The notes under the pieces: generated by a model
Database searches by the model: none
Told to the model about the DNA's origin: nothing
What the model saw: only the letters and a program-made list of their open reading frames with translations
Position numbers and translations under genes: made by a program
Part shown: piece by piece, positions 6,999 through 9,464 of the stretch
Layout: each line of letters opens with the position of its first letter
Numbering within the stretch: the stretch's first letter is position 1
Source of the DNA: Phycisphaerae bacterium
GTDB lineage: Bacteria > Planctomycetota > Phycisphaerae > Sedimentisphaerales > Anaerohalosphaeraceae
NCBI GenBank assembly: GCA_021736615.1
Contig: JAIPFN010000232.1
Span: 1 to 9,464, forward strand
DNA: 9,464 nucleotides
Direction of reading: 5' to 3'

Positions 6999-8594
6999 TT
7001 ATTTAGTTATTCCGTATTTTTTCTTTGTCTCTTCGGATCTGGTCGGCCAGCCTTTTCTTAACGGCGGATGCGGCGGGACTTTGTAGAGTTTCTTCAGTCT
7101 TAGAAGTTCTTTCTTTAGTTCTTCAATTTTGTCTGCGTACTTTTTGTTTTCGTACTGACTCTGCATTTCGGATGGATCCTTTTCCAGGTCGTAGAATTCC
7201 CATTCGTCGATGTCGTAGAAATGTATCAGCTTGTAACGTTTGGTGGCGACGCCTTCGTGTCTGCGTACGCTGTGGTAGCCGGGGAACTCGAAATACTGAT
7301 AATACAGGCTCTTTCGCCAGTCGTCAGGTGCTTTGCCGTTTAGCATGATCGGTTTGATGCTCGCACCCTGCATGTCGTCGGGCTGGGGTGCGCCGGCAAT
7401 GTCGAGGAATGTTTGCGCGAAGTCCAGGTTTTGCACGAGGTCGTAGTTTGATGTGCCGGGCTTGATATGATTTGGCCAGCGGACTATCAGCGGGGTGCGG
7501 AATGATTCTTCGTACATAAAGCGTTTGTCGAACCAGCCGTGTTCGCCGAGGTAGAATCCCTGGTCGGATGAGTACATTACGACCGTGTTTTCGGCAAGGC
7601 CGGTGTCGTCGAGGTATTTCAGGACGCGTCCGATGTTGTCGTCAACCGAGCGAACACAACGCAGGTAGTCTTTCATGTAACGCTGATACTTCCAGCGGAC
7701 AAGGTCCTTGCCTTTGAGATTCGCTTTTTCAAACTTTTCATTTTTAGGACCGTATGCGGCGTCCCATTTTTCCCACTTGTCAGCATTTTTTCCGCCGCGT
7801 GTATAGAGCTTAAGGTCATATTTGTCCATCGTCTTTTCAATCGACATATCCTGTGTATGGGCCGGAGTGCCGCGTCCGGAGTAATCGTCGAAAAGGTTAT
7901 CCGGTTCGGGTATAGTAACATCATCAAAAAGCGTAAGTTGGTCGGGGCCGGGTTCCCACTTGCGGTGCGGGGCTTTGTACTGGAGCATCATCATAAAGGG
8001 CTTGTTTTTGTCGCGTTCTTCTTTCAGCCACCTTAAGCCAAGGTCGGTTGTAATGTCGGTATTATAGCCCTGATGTACTATTTCTTCACCGCGTTTGATG
8101 AATTTGGGATTGTAATACTCTCCCTGGCCGGGAAGCACTTCGTCGTAGTCAAAACCGGTGGGCCGGGTCTTCAGGTGCCACTTGCCTACGATTGCGGTCT
8201 GGTAACCGTTCTTTTGCAGTATCTTCGGGAAAGTCTGCTGCGAGTTGTCGAAGTCGCAATAGTTATCACGAAGGCCGTTTAGATGGCTGTGCTTGCCGGT
8301 CTGGATGACTGCACGGCATGGGGCGCAGATGGAGTTTGTGACGTAGCATTTGTTGAAAATCATGCCCTCTTTGGCGATACGGTCGATATTTTTTGTCGGT
8401 GCGACCTTTGCAAGGCGGCCGCCATAGGCACTGATGGCCTGGAATGCGTGGTCGTCGGAGAATATAAACAGGATATTGGGCTTATCGCCATTTTTACTTG
8501 CAGAAAAAACAGGCACCTTCGGAATCGCCAGTGCGGCTGCGGAAAGACCGAATATTTTTACAAAATTTCTTCTGTTTAGGCCTGTTTTCTTCAT
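6999..8594 (-). CDS. Family S1 sulfatase (Tat-exported), promoter-proximal copy of a tandem pair
   Basis: Paralogue of the adjacent sulfatase and first gene of the minus-strand pair. 531 residues. Tat motif NRRNFVK at 7-13, then an Ala-rich hydrophobic segment ending near VPVFSAS. Asp47-Asp48 are metal ligands and Cys90 in [12 protein letters not shown] (codon 8325-8327) is the residue to be oxidised to formylglycine. [25 protein letters not shown] and [17 protein letters not shown] complete the active-site blocks. It differs from its partner around residues 108-117, a region just after the catalytic loop that could affect substrate choice, and carries a different basic tail (KPHPPL-like start replaced here by [11 protein letters not shown]). 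The ATG is preceded by GAAGGGG. A promoter with a consensus -10 lies about 95 bp upstream. Polysaccharide desulfation is inferred from the family. Confidence 0.94.
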   Translation of the reverse strand: MKKTGLNRRNFVKIFGLSAAALAIPKVPVFSASKNGDKPNILFIFSDDHAFQAISAYGGRLAKVAPTKNIDRIAKEGMIFNKCYVTNSICAPCRAVIQTGKHSHLNGLRDNYCDFDNSQQTFPKILQKNGYQTAIVGKWHLKTRPTGFDYDEVLPGQGEYYNPKFIKRGEEIVHQGYNTDITTDLGLRWLKEERDKNKPFMMMLQYKAPHRKWEPGPDQLTLFDDVTIPEPDNLFDDYSGRGTPAHTQDMSIEKTMDKYDLKLYTRGGKNADKWEKWDAAYGPKNEKFEKANLKGKDLVRWKYQRYMKDYLRCVRSVDDNIGRVLKYLDDTGLAENTVVMYSSDQGFYLGEHGWFDKRFMYEESFRTPLIVRWPNHIKPGTSNYDLVQNLDFAQTFLDIAGAPQPDDMQGASIKPIMLNGKAPDDWRKSLYYQYFEFPGYHSVRRHEGVATKRYKLIHFYDIDEWEFYDLEKDPSEMQSQYENKKYADKIEELKKELLRLKKLYKVPPHPPLRKGWPTRSEETKKKYGITK

Positions 8595-8687
8595 TATTGC
8601 CCCTTCATACTGATTAAATAGGCGTAAAACACGGGTTTTTCTGATATAATTGCGAAGTATTTTACATCAACAGCATTTTAGACGCAA

Positions 8688-8716
8688 ATTATACCGTGAT
8701 TATTGCAAAACTGCAA
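8688..8716 (-). promoter_or_regulatory. Candidate sigma-70-type promoter for the sulfatase pair
   Basis: On the minus strand a perfect TATAAT (8688-8693) is 17 bp downstream of TTGCAG (8711-8716). Transcription would start near 8681, giving a leader of about 87 nt before ATG 8594. The -35 matches consensus at three of six bases. The dyad at 8697-8723 covers the -35 box and most of the spacer, where a repressor or activator could act. Confidence 0.5.
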
Positions 8717-8723
8717 TAAATCA
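8697..8723. promoter_or_regulatory. Dyad in the divergent control region, candidate operator
   Basis: TTATTGCA (8700-8707) and TGCAATAA (8712-8719) form a perfect 8-bp inverted repeat around AAAC. Allowing one extra A, the arms extend to TGAT on the left and ATCA on the right. It lies between the sulfatase gene and the HzsA-like gene and overlaps the sulfatase -35 region. The absence of a gene end nearby argues against a terminator. Confidence 0.5.
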
Positions 8724-8793
8724 TGGATTCAGGGCGTTAATAAGTGTAATATGGTAATAGTAAATTTCCGACACTGCTTTTAAGGGTAATCCA

Positions 8794-9464
8794 ATGAAGT
8801 TTTCGCACTTAGTCTTTTTGGTAATGATCGCAACCGCCGCAAGCGTTTCTGCCGGTTCCATTGGTACTGTTTCTTTTGACACTCCCGACGCCGTCTTTGA
8901 GGACTGGCAGTTTCAGGCTGACGGGAAACCGACATTTGAGCTTGCGCAAAAGGAAATCGGCTGGGCGAGGCAGATCGCGGCAAGGATCGGAGACGGAGCC
9001 GATCTAAAAGCTGAATTGAGCAAGCTTGATGAGTTGGAAAAGCAGCTTCTGGAAAGGTCCGAGACGAAAGAATCTGTTGCGGTTAATTTTATTTACTTTG
9101 CAATTCGCCAGGTCAAGCGAACGATCATGTTCAAGGATCCACTCATTGATTTTGACGAAATACTTCTGATCGACAATCCATACCCGGCTTTTGGCAGAGA
9201 ACCTGCTCATGAAGCCCGACACAGGAACGGGTTTATGGCAATGATGGGCGGAAGGCTGGCGGTACTTGAAGGACTCAATCCGGATGCGAATGTTCGCACG
9301 CTCGCACCATCCGGCGAAAAGGAGGCATCATTCTGGCGGCCGGATATTTCGTGGGACGGAAAGAAAGTTCTGTATTCGATGCGCCCGGAAGGTGAAATGT
9401 CGTTCCATATCTATGAGTGTAATAACGACGGCAGCGGGGTTAAGCAGTTGACGTTCGGCGATTA
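8794..9464 (+). CDS. Secreted HzsA-related (hydrazine synthase alpha-like) protein, 3'-truncated by window end
   Basis: 223 codons are in the window and the frame is still open at the end. ATG 8794 has AAGGG (8782-8786) 7 nt upstream. Residues 1-20 form a Sec signal peptide with a cleavage site like SVSA/GS. Next comes a charged, probably helical segment (about 48-95). Then follow blocks I associate with planctomycete proteins annotated 'HzsA-related': FIYFAIRQVKRTIMF (99-113), DFDEILLIDNPYPAFGRE, and the start of a TolB/WD40-like beta-propeller with WRPDISWDGKKVLYS and YECNNDGSGVKQLTFGD. No haem-binding CxxCH is visible in this part. These homologues also occur in bacteria that do not make hydrazine, so that activity should not be assumed. 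It is divergent from the sulfatases and may share regulation with them. Confidence 0.8.
   Translation, partial: MKFSHLVFLVMIATAASVSAGSIGTVSFDTPDAVFEDWQFQADGKPTFELAQKEIGWARQIAARIGDGADLKAELSKLDELEKQLLERSETKESVAVNFIYFAIRQVKRTIMFKDPLIDFDEILLIDNPYPAFGREPAHEARHRNGFMAMMGGRLAVLEGLNPDANVRTLAPSGEKEASFWRPDISWDGKKVLYSMRPEGEMSFHIYECNNDGSGVKQLTFGD

Noticed and set aside
8645..8650. Plus-strand TATAAT in the divergent region
   Set aside because: It would give a leader of over 130 nt for the HzsA-like gene and has no -35 partner (GCGTAA at the expected place).
8747..8752. TAATAT as a -10 box for the HzsA-like gene
   Set aside because: No acceptable -35 box at 16-18 bp upstream (TGGATT at best); the region is AT-rich, so such words are expected.

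Overview
The window looks like chromosomal DNA from a planctomycete-type bacterium (PVC group, possibly a sulfatase-rich Phycisphaerae lineage). That placement is inference. It rests on a sodium-pumping NQR operon together with twin-arginine-exported, cysteine-type family S1 sulfatases in tandem, and on a secreted protein of the type annotated 'hydrazine synthase alpha-subunit (HzsA)-related' in planctomycete genomes. There is no rRNA, tRNA, CRISPR array, transposase or integrase in the window.

Layout. Positions 1-3733 (+ strand) hold the distal part of a Na+-translocating NADH:quinone oxidoreductase operon in canonical order: nqrB (5' end outside the window), nqrC, nqrD, nqrE and nqrF. The genes overlap or lie 27-40 bp apart, and nqrA is expected just upstream. 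A SAM-dependent methyltransferase with an unassigned N-terminal half follows on the same strand (3800-4795). It converges 11 bp away on a small DUF486/DMT-type membrane protein on the minus strand (4807-5148). Next come two highly similar S1 sulfatases on the minus strand (8594 to 6999, then 6900 to 5317), evidently a tandem duplication. A 199-bp divergent control region separates them from a plus-strand secreted HzsA-like gene (8794 onward) that runs off the window end.

How the genes work together. NqrB-F form most of a membrane complex that passes electrons from NADH (NqrF: FAD and 2Fe-2S) through iron coordinated by NqrD/NqrE cysteines and covalent FMNs on NqrC and NqrB to quinone, while pumping Na+. 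The sulfatases are probably exported folded by Tat and remove sulfate esters from polysaccharides. The HzsA-like protein is secreted and shares their regulatory region, so it may be co-regulated with them.

Most of the window is ordinary. I found no convincing new multi-gene system. The points most worth a second look are a cysteine-rich N-terminal extension on NqrD, degenerate GC(N4)A heptamer repeats in two gaps of the nqr gene string, a dyad over the sulfatase promoter in the divergent region, near-identical blocks shared by the two sulfatases, and the uncharacterised N-terminal region of the methyltransferase. No gene-free stretch exceeds 300 bp.
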